Assembly (NCBI GenBank): GCA_011250595.1 | Contig: JAANMP010000012.1 | Coordinates: 53,538-117,537, forward strand | Direction of reading: 5' to 3' | Length of the DNA: 64,000 nt | Source: Bacillus sp. MM2020_1 | GTDB lineage: Bacteria; Bacillota; Bacilli; Bacillales; Cytobacillaceae | Shown here: positions 25,467 to 34,391 of the stretch, piece after piece | Layout: the number at the start of each line of letters is the position of its first letter | Numbering within the stretch: the stretch's first letter is position 1 | Made by a program: the position numbers and the translations under genes | The notes under the pieces: model-generated | Databases searched by the model: none | What the model was told of the DNA's origin: nothing | The model's input: only the letters and a program-made list of their open reading frames with translations

Positions 25467-25680
25467 TCTCTTTGTACCTCCAATTAAAATTGCGATATAA
25501 TTATTTTACACTAAGTAGGTAGTAGAGTTAAAGCATACTTATTCAATCATCTCCTTTTTTGGACTCGACAAATGAAAGAAAAAAATATAAAATAAGTATC
25601 GAATGTATATAATATAGGTACATAATTTTTTTGGAATTTTTGTTGTATTGCCTGCATATGACGAATAAGGGGGATTTTCC

Positions 25681-25857
25681 ATGGGTTTAGTAATTATTTT
25701 TGCTCTTGTAACCATCCTTGCTGCTTACGGCGGATTTTCTGCACTCAAGAATAAAAATTTCTTAGGCGCATTTTGGGGTGTAGCATCATTTCTGACTTTT
25801 GGTTGGTTTACAGTGATGACCATTGTTCATTCTGGATTTCCTACAGGAACTCACTAA
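25681..25857 (+). CDS. yqgW: DUF2759 small membrane protein YqgW
   Basis: 58 residues: MGLVIIFALVTILAAYGGF, then a second hydrophobic segment GAFWGVASFLTFGWFTVMTI and a short tail. Two transmembrane helices are likely. AAGGGGG lies upstream of the ATG and a perfect terminator follows. Sequence and position match YqgW. Function unknown. The 214-base gap before it holds only AT-rich promoter-like sequence. Confidence 0.85.
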   Translation: MGLVIIFALVTILAAYGGFSALKNKNFLGAFWGVASFLTFGWFTVMTIVHSGFPTGTH

Positions 25858-25863
25858 GAACTT

Positions 25864-25892
25864 AAAAAGACTGCCAGGCGGCAGTCTTTTTT
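25864..25892. terminator. Terminator between yqgW and yqgV
   Basis: AAAAAGACTGCC pairs with GGCAGTCTTTTTT around AGGC, flanked by A and T runs; it can serve both convergent genes. Confidence 0.9.
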
Positions 25893-25910
25893 ATTGTTAA
25901 GGGAGGAATC

Positions 25911-26228
25911 TTACTCCTCATTTAACAGGCTTGTTACCCGCTCTACTTTATATTCCATACTGCGCTTAACATCTCTTCGTTCATCAATTCGAATCGTTGT
26001 AGCGACCCGCTGTATCCCTTCAGAAAAGGGGGCCTCATGCATTTCTTGAATTACCTCAAAAAGAATCGGTAATTCACCTTCAATTATGGTATTCATCGGT
26101 GTTAATTGAAACCGAATCTTCCCTTCTTCTTGATATTTTCTCAAAACCTTTTGAACACTTGCCACATATTTACTAACACTTGGAGTTTCTGTACCTATGG
26201 GAATAACTGTTACATCCACGATAGCCAT
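25911..26228 (-). CDS. yqgV: Thiamine-binding (MTH1187/YkoF-like) protein YqgV
   Basis: 105 residues. MAIVDVTVIPIGTETPSVSK and MNTIIEGELPILFEVIQEMHEAPF match the MTH1187 family, small ferredoxin-like fold proteins that bind thiamine or its pyrimidine part. Cytoplasmic. Monocistronic between a terminator and the composite repeat. Ligand assignment is by family only. Confidence 0.85.
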   Translation of the reverse strand: MAIVDVTVIPIGTETPSVSKYVASVQKVLRKYQEEGKIRFQLTPMNTIIEGELPILFEVIQEMHEAPFSEGIQRVATTIRIDERRDVKRSMEYKVERVTSLLNEE

Positions 26229-26397
26229 TAAATATTACCTTCCTCTCATCATTTTTCATAACAACGTGATTTTAACATAATCGAAGATCAAATAAAAAAA
26301 TGACAACCGTATTGTCATTCCAATATGTCGTGCAAGGTCATTTTCTCTGCATTTATTATTTTCCACGAATCAATAAATCCCGATTTTTATTAATTGA

Positions 26398-26520
26398 TTG
26401 TCCCTGTTAACGGGCCTGTTTATTTCCGCTCCGGGCACTCGCTTTGCGCCTGCGGGGTCTCCAGTGACCTCTCTATCCCGCAGGAGTCGAGTGCCCTCCG
26501 CTCCAATCAACAGGGGGGCA
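26398..26520. repeat. GC-rich Bacillaceae dispersed repeat (type 2)
   Basis: Contains GCTCCGGGCACTCGCTTTGCGC, CCTGCGGGGTCTCCAGTGAC and CCCGCAGGAGTCGAGTGCCC. It is an imperfect palindrome. An inverted counterpart is at 46252-46378, which keeps a longer central section. Confidence 0.85.
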
Positions 26521-26527
26521 AATCAAC

Positions 26528-26638
26528 TTAAAGCATTGCAACATACCTTTTTTCTGGCCCTACTAATTCTTTTGGAACAAGTTCATCAATAGACACAAAT
26601 TCATAGTCACTTTGGTAAAACTCTTTTGGCTTAAACAT
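26528..26638 (-). pseudogene. N-terminal fragment of an IS1182-like transposase
   Basis: Minus-strand frame of 36 codons from ATG 26638 to TAA. The peptide reads MFKPKEFYQSDYEFVSIDEL and continues VPKELVG before diverging. The run SIDELVPKE... resembles the start of IS1182-family transposases (often SIDQLVPxDHLLRK). The rest of the gene is absent, so it is a deletion remnant. Its downstream part is shared with the inverted copy at 46185-46250, where the first codons are missing. Confidence 0.6.
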
Positions 26639-26784
26639 TGATTTTCACACTTATTCTTAATATTTTTGCTGTATTCGAAAATAATGTTGTTATAAATCAA
26701 TGAGCAAATCATTAAAAGGATATTTTGTGTAAAATTACACTTTTTCATTTGAACATTTATGATATATTAAAAGTTTTTCCCTTC

Positions 26785-26885
26785 AATGAGCGAATTTTAA
26801 CGTTTTATGAGCGAATATAGGGTTTCAATGAGCGAATAATGTGCTTCAATGAGCTAATCTCGTGTTTTTATGAGCGAATTTAAAA
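26785..26885. repeat. Tandem ATGAGCGAAT repeat array
   Basis: Five units of about 20-23 bases, each with ATGAGCGAAT or a one-base variant (ATGAGCTAAT) followed by variable AT-rich sequence. The inverted locus at 46135-46195 has three such units (ATTCGCTCAT on the plus strand). Spacing is irregular and spacers are not conserved in length like CRISPR. Confidence 0.8.
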
Positions 26886-26954
26886 AGTTACATTCTTTTA
26901 GAAAAGGTCCAATTTTTTAGATGAGTAAAAGACCTTAAATTGAATAATACACCG

Positions 26955-27085
26955 TTGATTGGAGCGGAAGGCGCGAAGACTCCTGCGGGAGTACGGAGCA
27001 GGGGAGACCCCGCAGGCGCTGAAAGCGCCGAGGAGGCTCCCCGCTACGCCCGCGGAAAGCGAAGCGCGTGGAGAGCAAATCAACA
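26955..27085. repeat. GC-rich Bacillaceae dispersed repeat (type 1)
   Basis: Runs from GATTGGAGCGGAAGGCGCG to AAAGCGAAGCGCGTGGAGAG with CCTGCGGGAG and GACCCCGCAGGCGC inside. An inverted copy is at 45945-46072. The short open frames crossing it on both strands follow its sequence and are not genes. Confidence 0.88.
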
Positions 27086-27169
27086 AACAATTTAACAAAG
27101 ACAAAAAAATACTGCCGGCAAACCCAAGTTGCTCGGATTTGTCGACAGCCTGAAATGACAACCGTATTG

Positions 27170-28324
27170 TCATTCTTTTATTAGTTCATATATTTTCTTG
27201 CTGTCAATATCAATAATTTTTTCAAACTGATTCCCATACAAAAGTGCATTACCTGAAGGGGATATAGCGATAGGCTCATTTTCTAGTCCTTCGTATATTA
27301 AGTTTCTGCTGCCATTCTTAGGATTGTAGGCTAGAAGTTGAAAGCCATCAATATAGGAATCTGCTTCACCACTGGTTAAAGGGCTAAAAGTAATAAATTG
27401 TCCTTTCTTCTCATTATAATCATTGTAAGGAACTAACCAATCTGAATAATTGGTTAGTTGTGGAATAGAAAACGTAAATAGCCTTTTCATTTCTTTATCA
27501 AAAAATGAATAACTTGCCATTGATTGATCTTTTTCATTTACAGCGACTGTCATGAACAGATTACGTGAGGTAGAAAAATTGATCACAGAAGGATATAGAG
27601 TCTTTTCATTCCCATTATCTAAATTTTTTTCGATTAGGGGTGCAGATAAGGATGGACTATTTTCATCCCAAGTAATCAGGGCAACCTCACTCGCATTTGT
27701 CCATTTTATAAAGGGCTGAGGCAAGTTAAGTTCAGTGATATTAGCCCTTTTCAAATCTAGTAAAAATACTTGAAAGGTCCAATCCTCATCAAATTTTGTG
27801 ACAAGAATCTTTGATTCCTTGTAAGGATTCCACTCAAATGCTAATTCATAGGAAGCAAATGATTTTTTCAATTGTTCCTTTCCTTTTGTATCAATGATTG
27901 TTACCTCCCCTTCGTAGGATGAAGGAGAGGAATGAATCAATAACCTCTTTTTTGAAGGGCTAATTTCTACATTGACAATCGGATGTTCACTTTTATAAAT
28001 AAATTCACTTTTACCTGTAAGCAGATCGTATCGAAAAACACTTGAAGTTTGTTCTAGATTGGTAATATAGAGGACCTGGGTATCAGAAAGCCAGCCGACA
28101 AGTTTGTAAAATTCACCTGCTGGGATAGAAATGGGTAACTTCCATTCGTCTCCTAGAGCAGCATGTGTTTTAGGCTTTTCATTTTTAGGAGTAACTTTTT
28201 GATTTAATTGCTCTTTTTCGGCACATGCACCTAAAATGAGGACCAAAATAAATAAACGGAGGATAAGAAAAATAGGATCATTACTTTTTTGCCGGCTCAA
28301 TTTATCAATATTTCCTCCTCTCAT
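27170..28324 (-). CDS. yqgU: Lipoprotein YqgU with beta-propeller-like domain
   Basis: 384 residues. A hydrophobic signal FLILRLFILVLILGAC ends in a lipobox with Cys, so it should be lipid-anchored outside the membrane. The remainder has repeated beta-rich blocks (YDLLTGKSEFIY, ISPSKKRLLIHSS, ISPSGNALLYG) resembling TolB/WD-like propeller blades. Function unknown. ATG at 28324 has a weak AGAGAG site; a TTG at 28300 after GGAGG is an alternative. The stop codon lies inside the duplicated terminator palindrome, whose T tract now lies 850 bases away. Confidence 0.82.
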   Translation of the reverse strand: MRGGNIDKLSRQKSNDPIFLILRLFILVLILGACAEKEQLNQKVTPKNEKPKTHAALGDEWKLPISIPAGEFYKLVGWLSDTQVLYITNLEQTSSVFRYDLLTGKSEFIYKSEHPIVNVEISPSKKRLLIHSSPSSYEGEVTIIDTKGKEQLKKSFASYELAFEWNPYKESKILVTKFDEDWTFQVFLLDLKRANITELNLPQPFIKWTNASEVALITWDENSPSLSAPLIEKNLDNGNEKTLYPSVINFSTSRNLFMTVAVNEKDQSMASYSFFDKEMKRLFTFSIPQLTNYSDWLVPYNDYNEKKGQFITFSPLTSGEADSYIDGFQLLAYNPKNGSRNLIYEGLENEPIAISPSGNALLYGNQFEKIIDIDSKKIYELIKE

Positions 28325-28394
28325 TTATCTCTCTTAAATTAGTACGATTTTTTAATAAAAATGTTTCAGCTTTTATTATAAATAATAAAAATAG

Positions 28395-28424
28395 GAAAAA
28401 AGCCGCATGACTGCGGATTTTCCT
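28395..28424 (-). terminator. glcK operon terminator
   Basis: On the minus strand CCGCA pairs with TGCGG around GTCA, extended by A-T pairs, followed by CTTTTTTCC. Confidence 0.85.
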
Positions 28425-28431
28425 AAGTTAT

Positions 28432-29403
28432 CTATTGATTTACTTTATTCTTAATCAGCCAAGCAGCACCAAGTACACCTGCATCATTCCCTAATGTTGC
28501 TAGAGCAAGTTTCGTGGAATCACCTACGGCTGAAAAAGCAAACTTCTCAAAATGACTTATTACAGGATTTAATAAAATATCGCCAGCTTTTGAAACACCA
28601 CCGCCAAGAACAATTTTCTCAGGGTTAAGCGTATTCGCAATATTAGCTAATACGAAACCTAAATGAAAGGAAACCTCATTCAATACAGATTGGGCCACTT
28701 CGTCATGATTACGGGCTGCATCGAAGACATCTTTTGCAGTGATACTGCCATTCTCAGCAAGCTTTTCAGACAATTTGCCTTTTCCCCCTTTAGCAAGTTC
28801 AATCCGAGCTAAACGAACAATTCCTGTTGCAGAAGCGACCGTCTCCAGACAGCCTGTCTTCCCGCAATTGCATGGTGCTCCACCGCTTGGAATGGCTGTA
28901 ATATGACCTATTTCTCCTGCTGCACCATTAATGCCTTGAACAACCTTGCCGCCAACAATTACGCCGCCGCCGACACCCGTTCCGAGTGTGACACAAACAA
29001 GGTCCTTCGCTCCATCCCCCGCTCCAATCCACATCTCACCCAATGCCGCACAGTTTGCGTCATTTTCAATTGCAGCCGGAAGTGAGGTTGCTGCTTCAAG
29101 ACGGTCCTTTAGAGGATATTGATCTGGCCAGCCTAAGTTAACAACATTTAAAACGATACCCTCTTCATAGTTTACTGGCCCGGGTGCACCCATACCAATT
29201 CCTAGGATATTATTTTTTGTTTGATTATGTTCAACTAGCTTTTCATCAATTGAGTTAGCAATATTTACTGTAATCATTTGTCCTTCATTTGTGTTATCAG
29301 TTGGTATTTCCCATTTGTGGACGATCTCACCATCAGTAGTTATAAAGGCTAATTTAGTAGTTGTCCCACCAAGGTCAACGCCAACAATCAATTTTTTTGA
29401 CAA
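28432..29403 (-). CDS. glcK: ROK-family glucokinase
   Basis: About 323 residues. It phosphorylates glucose with ATP. VGVDLGGTTTKLAF is the phosphate loop, ENDANCAALGEMW and GTGVGGGVIV are sugar and phosphate-binding motifs, and PCNCGKTGCLETVAS is the ROK zinc site (CxCGxxGCxE). The TTG at 29403 lies six bases after AGGTG; an upstream GTG at 29412 overlaps the ribosome site. It directly follows yqgQ, the same pair as in B. subtilis. Confidence 0.94.
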   Translation of the reverse strand: MSKKLIVGVDLGGTTTKLAFITTDGEIVHKWEIPTDNTNEGQMITVNIANSIDEKLVEHNQTKNNILGIGMGAPGPVNYEEGIVLNVVNLGWPDQYPLKDRLEAATSLPAAIENDANCAALGEMWIGAGDGAKDLVCVTLGTGVGGGVIVGGKVVQGINGAAGEIGHITAIPSGGAPCNCGKTGCLETVASATGIVRLARIELAKGGKGKLSEKLAENGSITAKDVFDAARNHDEVAQSVLNEVSFHLGFVLANIANTLNPEKIVLGGGVSKAGDILLNPVISHFEKFAFSAVGDSTKLALATLGNDAGVLGAAWLIKNKVNQ

Positions 29404-29408
29404 TCGAA

Positions 29409-29624
29409 TCACCTATCTTTTTTTATGACTTTTTCTTTTTGAAATTGTATTTCATGTCTTAAAATTAAAAGTGCTGTTTGGAATTCCCTTGGCTCTATCA
29501 ACTGTGATTGATAAAGGTCCTTTAACTCCATTTCCATTAATTCAAGGTCTGCAACTCTATCACCTATATAAATAATTGTTCCAAAACTCTTTAAAAATTG
29601 CTGAATATCATAAATGGTTTTCAT
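29409..29624 (-). CDS. yqgQ: YqgQ family (DUF910) protein
   Basis: 71 residues, helical: MKTIYDIQQFLKSFGTIIYI, then GDRVADLELMEMELKDLYQS. This matches the DUF910/YqgQ family. It lies between gluP and glcK and ends five bases before the glcK start, so they are cotranscribed. Possible nucleic acid binding has been suggested from the fold; no motif here proves it. Confidence 0.88.
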   Translation of the reverse strand: MKTIYDIQQFLKSFGTIIYIGDRVADLELMEMELKDLYQSQLIEPREFQTALLILRHEIQFQKEKVIKKDR

Positions 29625-29701
29625 CTATATCTCCTTGTATTTTAATTGAGAGAAACCTAATAGTACAAGCTAATTTTTTATTTAGAAAATAATGGGGTGT
29701 T

Positions 29702-31264
29702 CTACTCTCCTCCGCCGGATGGTTGGAGCTGACGATTGATTTCGCGAAGTAATTCAGAATAATCCTGTTGTTTCGGTTTTAGCTTAATAGCCATTTCTAC
29801 ATTTCCTTTTGCCTCTTCTAGATCGTGTTGTTCAAGATTAATAAGTGCTAAATTAAAAAACGCCTCATCAAAACTAGGATCTAGCTTAATGGCTTGTTGT
29901 AAATGTGTTTTTGCTTCTGAAAGCATATCTTTTTTAATTTCAACAAACGAGAGAAGAAAGTACGTTTTCTCTGATAGATTGACTGACTTATCTTCGGATT
30001 CCTTTAAAACATTATAGGCTTTATCATAGTTGTTTTGTTTTATATATTCCTGAGCCATTAATAAATTGGAATTTTCATCATGTGATTTTCCAAGAGAACT
30101 AAATCCATAAGTTAAAGAACCCCACAGGAGTGCTCCAGACGCGATGAAAAATAGCAGTTGCAGCCATAGTTTCCTCTTCTTTGGAAAATGGACAAGACCA
30201 GCTGCAAGGAACCCCCCAACCAAACCGCCAAGATGTCCCGCATTATCAATTCCAGATGCTGAGAAGCCGATCATTAGATTGATTCCAAGAACGACAATCA
30301 AATTCATTCCCATGGTCCGAAAAAACAATTTAGGGAAAATAGCTCCAAAATAAAGTAACGCACCAAAGCAGCCGAAAATAGCACCACTTGCCCCCGCTGA
30401 TAAGTTAGCACTAAAGATGAAACTAGCAATAAACCCCGTGACTCCAGCAAACATGTATATCCAAAGAAAACGAAGATTGCCAAAAATTCTTTCCACTTCA
30501 GTCCCGAGAAAGTATAAAGCAAGGGTATTCATTGCTAGATGGGTAAAACCAATATGAAGAAAAACTGGTGTAATAAACCGCCACCATTCCCCTTCGACAA
30601 TTAGTTGGTTAACCTTTGCCCCGTATTTTATCAAGGTAGAAGTATTGGTGCTTCCTCCATGAAGCTGAAGCCAGAGAAAAACAGCAATCTGGATAGCAAT
30701 GAAAACATAAGTGAAGAAGGGTTTACCATTCATCAGAACAGCTCTTTCCGTCTTTACCTTCTTCATCGCATAATCCAAAGTTGCTTTCTTAACAGCCTCA
30801 ACATCCTCTTCTGAGTATTCTTCATTGATTGTAAAATGAAGATGAGTCCCGAGTCTCTCTGAAATTCGTTGAAAACCTGTTTCGAATATCCCCTGTGCAA
30901 AAAGAAAAGAACTTACCATCGTTTTATTTCCTTCCGAATAGACAAAAGGTTTCACGAGACGAAATTCATATTCATCAACTGGCGGGAATTGACTAACATA
31001 AATGTTGACAACATTTAACTGCTGTCGACCAATTTGCTTGCGGACTCTCTCTCCATTTGCAGCAGTAAACTCGATATCCCGCTGCATCGCATTACTCCAA
31101 TCCAAATTATGAAGCAAAATACGAATGATCGGTTCTTTTTTATTCTCTATTTTTTCTAGCCATAATTCCTTTTGATTCTCAAATAATTGTATAATCCGGT
31201 AACCGTGATCTGAAATAAATGAATATGCTAGCTTCCAAAAAACGTAACTCTCCTTACTATTCAT
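29702..31264 (-). CDS. gluP: Rhomboid intramembrane serine protease GluP with TPR repeats
   Basis: About 520 residues. A cytoplasmic N-terminal domain (~180 residues) is followed by a rhomboid core of seven membrane segments with WWRFITPVFLHIGFTHLAMN, the catalytic Ser in GASGAIFG and catalytic His in NAGHLGGLVGG. The C-terminus has TPR-like repeats (AKTHLQQAIKLDPSFDEAFFNLA). In B. subtilis YqgP cleaves the magnesium transporter MgtE together with FtsH. The ATG at 31264 follows GGGGGG; a frame to 31300 has no site. Confidence 0.93.
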   Translation of the reverse strand: MNSKESYVFWKLAYSFISDHGYRIIQLFENQKELWLEKIENKKEPIIRILLHNLDWSNAMQRDIEFTAANGERVRKQIGRQQLNVVNIYVSQFPPVDEYEFRLVKPFVYSEGNKTMVSSFLFAQGIFETGFQRISERLGTHLHFTINEEYSEEDVEAVKKATLDYAMKKVKTERAVLMNGKPFFTYVFIAIQIAVFLWLQLHGGSTNTSTLIKYGAKVNQLIVEGEWWRFITPVFLHIGFTHLAMNTLALYFLGTEVERIFGNLRFLWIYMFAGVTGFIASFIFSANLSAGASGAIFGCFGALLYFGAIFPKLFFRTMGMNLIVVLGINLMIGFSASGIDNAGHLGGLVGGFLAAGLVHFPKKRKLWLQLLFFIASGALLWGSLTYGFSSLGKSHDENSNLLMAQEYIKQNNYDKAYNVLKESEDKSVNLSEKTYFLLSFVEIKKDMLSEAKTHLQQAIKLDPSFDEAFFNLALINLEQHDLEEAKGNVEMAIKLKPKQQDYSELLREINRQLQPSGGGE

Positions 31265-31411
31265 TTCCCCCCTGCTTCCTATGTAAAAATAAGCACACAA
31301 TTTAACCGATGATAATTTAATTCAACATTACCTTATTATCTTTCATTATAAACGAAATCTCTAACTACAAAAATCAAACAGCTTAATTTTTGTGGAGATT
31401 GTTTTTTTCAA

Positions 31412-31450
31412 CAAAAAAAACCATCTGTGGTTTTCACCTTTCAGATGGTC
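31412..31450 (-). terminator. Terminator after the small yqgO-like gene
   Basis: On the minus strand GACCATCTG pairs with CAGATGGTT, followed by a run of T. It overlaps the last codons of the gene. Confidence 0.85.
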
Positions 31451-31628
31451 TTCCAAAAACAGATTGCATCATTTTCTGTTTTACACCAGGGAAGCTCATG
31501 ATTGAGCCAACAGCCAGCCGGCGCATCCAACTAGATGCTAGTAGTACATTGATAAGACGGTATCTGTATCGGAAACCAAAATATCCAATTGAGCCAATCA
31601 TCAATATGGAAGTTAACATACGAGACAT
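31434..31628 (-). CDS. yqgO: Small conserved protein, YqgO-like
   Basis: 64 residues: MSRMLTSILMIGSIGYFGFR, then a basic segment with one weakly hydrophobic stretch and a tail GRPSER. GGAGG precedes the ATG by seven bases and a strong terminator follows, so it is likely a real gene. The name rests on its place next to gluP and on size; sequence recognition is weak. Function unknown. Confidence 0.6.
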   Translation of the reverse strand: MSRMLTSILMIGSIGYFGFRYRYRLINVLLASSWMRRLAVGSIMSFPGVKQKMMQSVFGRPSER

Positions 31629-31679
31629 ATCAATCCCTCCTACTACTATTTTGTATGAAGGACCATTATATTATCCATA

Positions 31680-31713
31680 AAAAAGGACTGAATTCTCACT
31701 TTAAGAATTCAAT
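31680..31713 (-). terminator. ldh terminator
   Basis: On the minus strand AAAGGATTGAATTCT pairs with AGAATTCAGTCCTTT and is followed by TTTATGG. Confidence 0.85.
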
Positions 31714-31721
31714 CCTTTATA

Positions 31722-32714
<993 letters not shown>

Positions 32715-32737
32715 TTATCCTAAAAGGATGGATAAAA

Positions 32738-33526
32738 TTAATTATATAAATATAAGACTCCTATCGCTGCCATTGCAGCAAATAAACCTGAAAGGAAATT
32801 CACCATATCATTATCTACAAAGATAGACCCTTTTATTCTAGTTGCCGGACAACCACAATGCCTCTTTTTTTCAGTCTCTATCCCACATTCCTTGCAAACA
32901 TAAACCTGTTGGTAAAATGCTCCAATCAACGTATCCATAACATTTCCCAAATAACCAAATATAAAAACGAGCGCTGTTAAGAAATAACCTAAATCAAAAA
33001 GCCAAAACCCAATGATGGAGACAAGGAATGAACCTGCAAGCGAAGCAAGGCTTCCCAATAAACTAATTGCTCCTGATGTTCCTTTGTCGACCCGTTTAAA
33101 GGTTCGTATGTATAATGGTTCTTGTTTGCTTAAGCTACCAATTTCTGAGGCCCACGTATCAGAATTCGCACTAGCCAGACATACTGCAAAGCCGACCAAC
33201 CAGGTCATATCAGGGTTGAAATAATAAATAATACTGAAAAGCCCTGCTGCACCTCCATTTGCTGCTACCTGACGCCAATCTCTCGTTGCCCCTTTTGCAA
33301 GCTTATCTTCTATTATGTTCTTATCACCACTTTTAAATTTTGACCAAAAATTGGATGTGGCAAAAAATACTCCAAGCAGAAAAAGACCATTCCCACCAAA
33401 GCCTACATATACAGCAAGTCCAACGAAAATGGCAGCTATGGACCCTGAGATCGTCAAAGATTTGCGGAGATAACCTGCTGCACTCGTCAGTAGAATGACT
33501 AGGAAAATCAAGAATGCTTCGATCAT
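32738..33526 (-). CDS. DUF92 integral membrane protein
   Basis: 262 residues, mostly hydrophobic, with six or so transmembrane segments. GGNGLFLLGVFFATSNFWSKF and CLASANSDTWASEIGSLS are recognised DUF92 motifs; SDTWASE is shared with VTE6 phytyl-phosphate kinases and related polyprenyl kinases. A Cys-rich loop (VCKECGIETEKKRHCGCP) may bind zinc. It overlaps yqgN by four bases. Kinase activity is a family-based guess. Confidence 0.82.
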   Translation of the reverse strand: MIEAFLIFLVILLTSAAGYLRKSLTISGSIAAIFVGLAVYVGFGGNGLFLLGVFFATSNFWSKFKSGDKNIIEDKLAKGATRDWRQVAANGGAAGLFSIIYYFNPDMTWLVGFAVCLASANSDTWASEIGSLSKQEPLYIRTFKRVDKGTSGAISLLGSLASLAGSFLVSIIGFWLFDLGYFLTALVFIFGYLGNVMDTLIGAFYQQVYVCKECGIETEKKRHCGCPATRIKGSIFVDNDMVNFLSGLFAAMAAIGVLYLYN

Positions 33527-34089
33527 TTTATTTTGATAACTCCATGGTTAGTAATAATTCTTGAGACCGGGATATCGTGCTCCTCAACCTGAAAATAAGG
33601 GACTAATTGTTCGTTAAAGGCAAGTGAAATGGTTTCCCCATGGTAATTTTGTAAATAACGATCATAGTAGCCTCCGCCAAAACCTAAACGATAGCCTTCT
33701 CTGGTATAAGCTAAACCTGGAACAATCATAAGGTCAATCTTACGTGCATCTACTTCCTTGGTTAGTTCCTCGATGGGCTCCAATAGACCATAAAATACTG
33801 ATTCCAGTTGTGAAAATTCATTTATTGTACGGAAGGATAGTCTTTTAACTTGAGGTTCACATTTTGGCACAACCACTTGTTTTCCTGATTCCCAGGCTTT
33901 GCGTATAATTTGAAATGTATCAACTTCCGGCTGTTTTGAAACCGTTAATCCAATAACTTGCGCCTGTTTCCAGGCATCATCCTCAAAAAGATGACAAGCA
34001 ATTTTATAAGAATAATCTTCATATTGAGGTTTTGTTAGCCTTGAAAGTGTTTCTTTCATTTGTTTACGAATAGAGTTCTTATTATTCAT
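33523..34089 (-). CDS. yqgN: 5-formyltetrahydrofolate cyclo-ligase
   Basis: 188 residues. It converts 5-formyl-THF to 5,10-methenyl-THF with ATP. N-terminal KNSIRKQMKETLSRL, then VVPKCEPQVKRLSF and the signature DLMIVPGLAYTREGYRLGFGGGYYDRYL with the ATP loop GGGYYDR. It overlaps the DUF92 gene by four bases, implying coupling. Confidence 0.93.
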   Translation of the reverse strand: MNNKNSIRKQMKETLSRLTKPQYEDYSYKIACHLFEDDAWKQAQVIGLTVSKQPEVDTFQIIRKAWESGKQVVVPKCEPQVKRLSFRTINEFSQLESVFYGLLEPIEELTKEVDARKIDLMIVPGLAYTREGYRLGFGGGYYDRYLQNYHGETISLAFNEQLVPYFQVEEHDIPVSRIITNHGVIKIK

Positions 34090-34116
34090 TTTCAGGAAGC
34101 CTCCTAATTTTTAGGC

Positions 34117-34146
34117 ACAAAAAAAACAGCAGGAAGCCCCTACTGT
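34117..34146 (-). terminator. rpmG terminator
   Basis: On the minus strand AAACAGTAGG pairs with CCTGCTGTTT around GGCTT, followed by eight T. Confidence 0.85.
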
Positions 34147-34296
34147 TTATTTTGTTTCACGATGTGCTGTTGAACGTTTTTCTCTTGGGCAATATTTCTT
34201 AAGCTCAAGACGATCTGGATTATTACGTTTATTTTTTGTTGAAATATAGTTACGATCTCCACACTCAGTGCAAGCCAATGTAATATTCACACGCAT
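34147..34296 (-). CDS. rpmG: 50S ribosomal protein L33
   Basis: 49 residues: [20 protein letters not shown] ... [21 protein letters not shown]. The N-terminal CxxC pair is present, but the C-terminal pair is CPRE, with only one Cys, so the zinc knuckle is incomplete as in several Bacillus L33 paralogues. ATG at 34296 follows GGAGG. It lies next to yqgN as in B. subtilis. A second L33 copy is likely elsewhere. Confidence 0.93.
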   Translation of the reverse strand: MRVNITLACTECGDRNYISTKNKRNNPDRLELKKYCPREKRSTAHRETK

Positions 34297-34391
34297 GTTA
34301 TTTCCCTCCAAACAATTAAGCATTTCTTTCATACGACTTTTCAATGATATCATTTTTTAAAAGGAAATGCTAGTATGTTTTTTCTAGATAA

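Larger units (their letters stand above)
26298..27175 (-). mobile_element. Composite repeat with decayed IS1182-like element, flanked by 23-bp direct repeats
   Basis: A gene-free stretch bounded by identical 23-bp copies (26298-26320 and 27153-27175), each a palindrome with AATGACAA and TTGTCATT arms. Inside, left to right: a GC-rich palindromic repeat (26398-26520), a transposase start (26528-26638), AT-rich sequence, a tandem ATGAGCGAAT array (26785-26885), a second GC-rich repeat (26955-27085), and a tail including CTGTCGACAAA on the minus strand. The 23-bp unit equals the yqgU terminator, so an element appears to have inserted there and duplicated it. Assignment to IS1182 is from the peptide fragment and target choice and is tentative. 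Confidence 0.7.

Noticed and set aside
26785..26885. Tandem units that might be a CRISPR array
   Set aside because: The repeat core is only about 10 bases, spacers are short and AT-rich, and no cas genes are present.
26898..27173. 91-codon open frame on the minus strand, and a 64-codon one on the plus strand
   Set aside because: Both cross the GC-rich dispersed repeat and reappear in the inverted copy at 45.9 kb; they lack ribosome sites.
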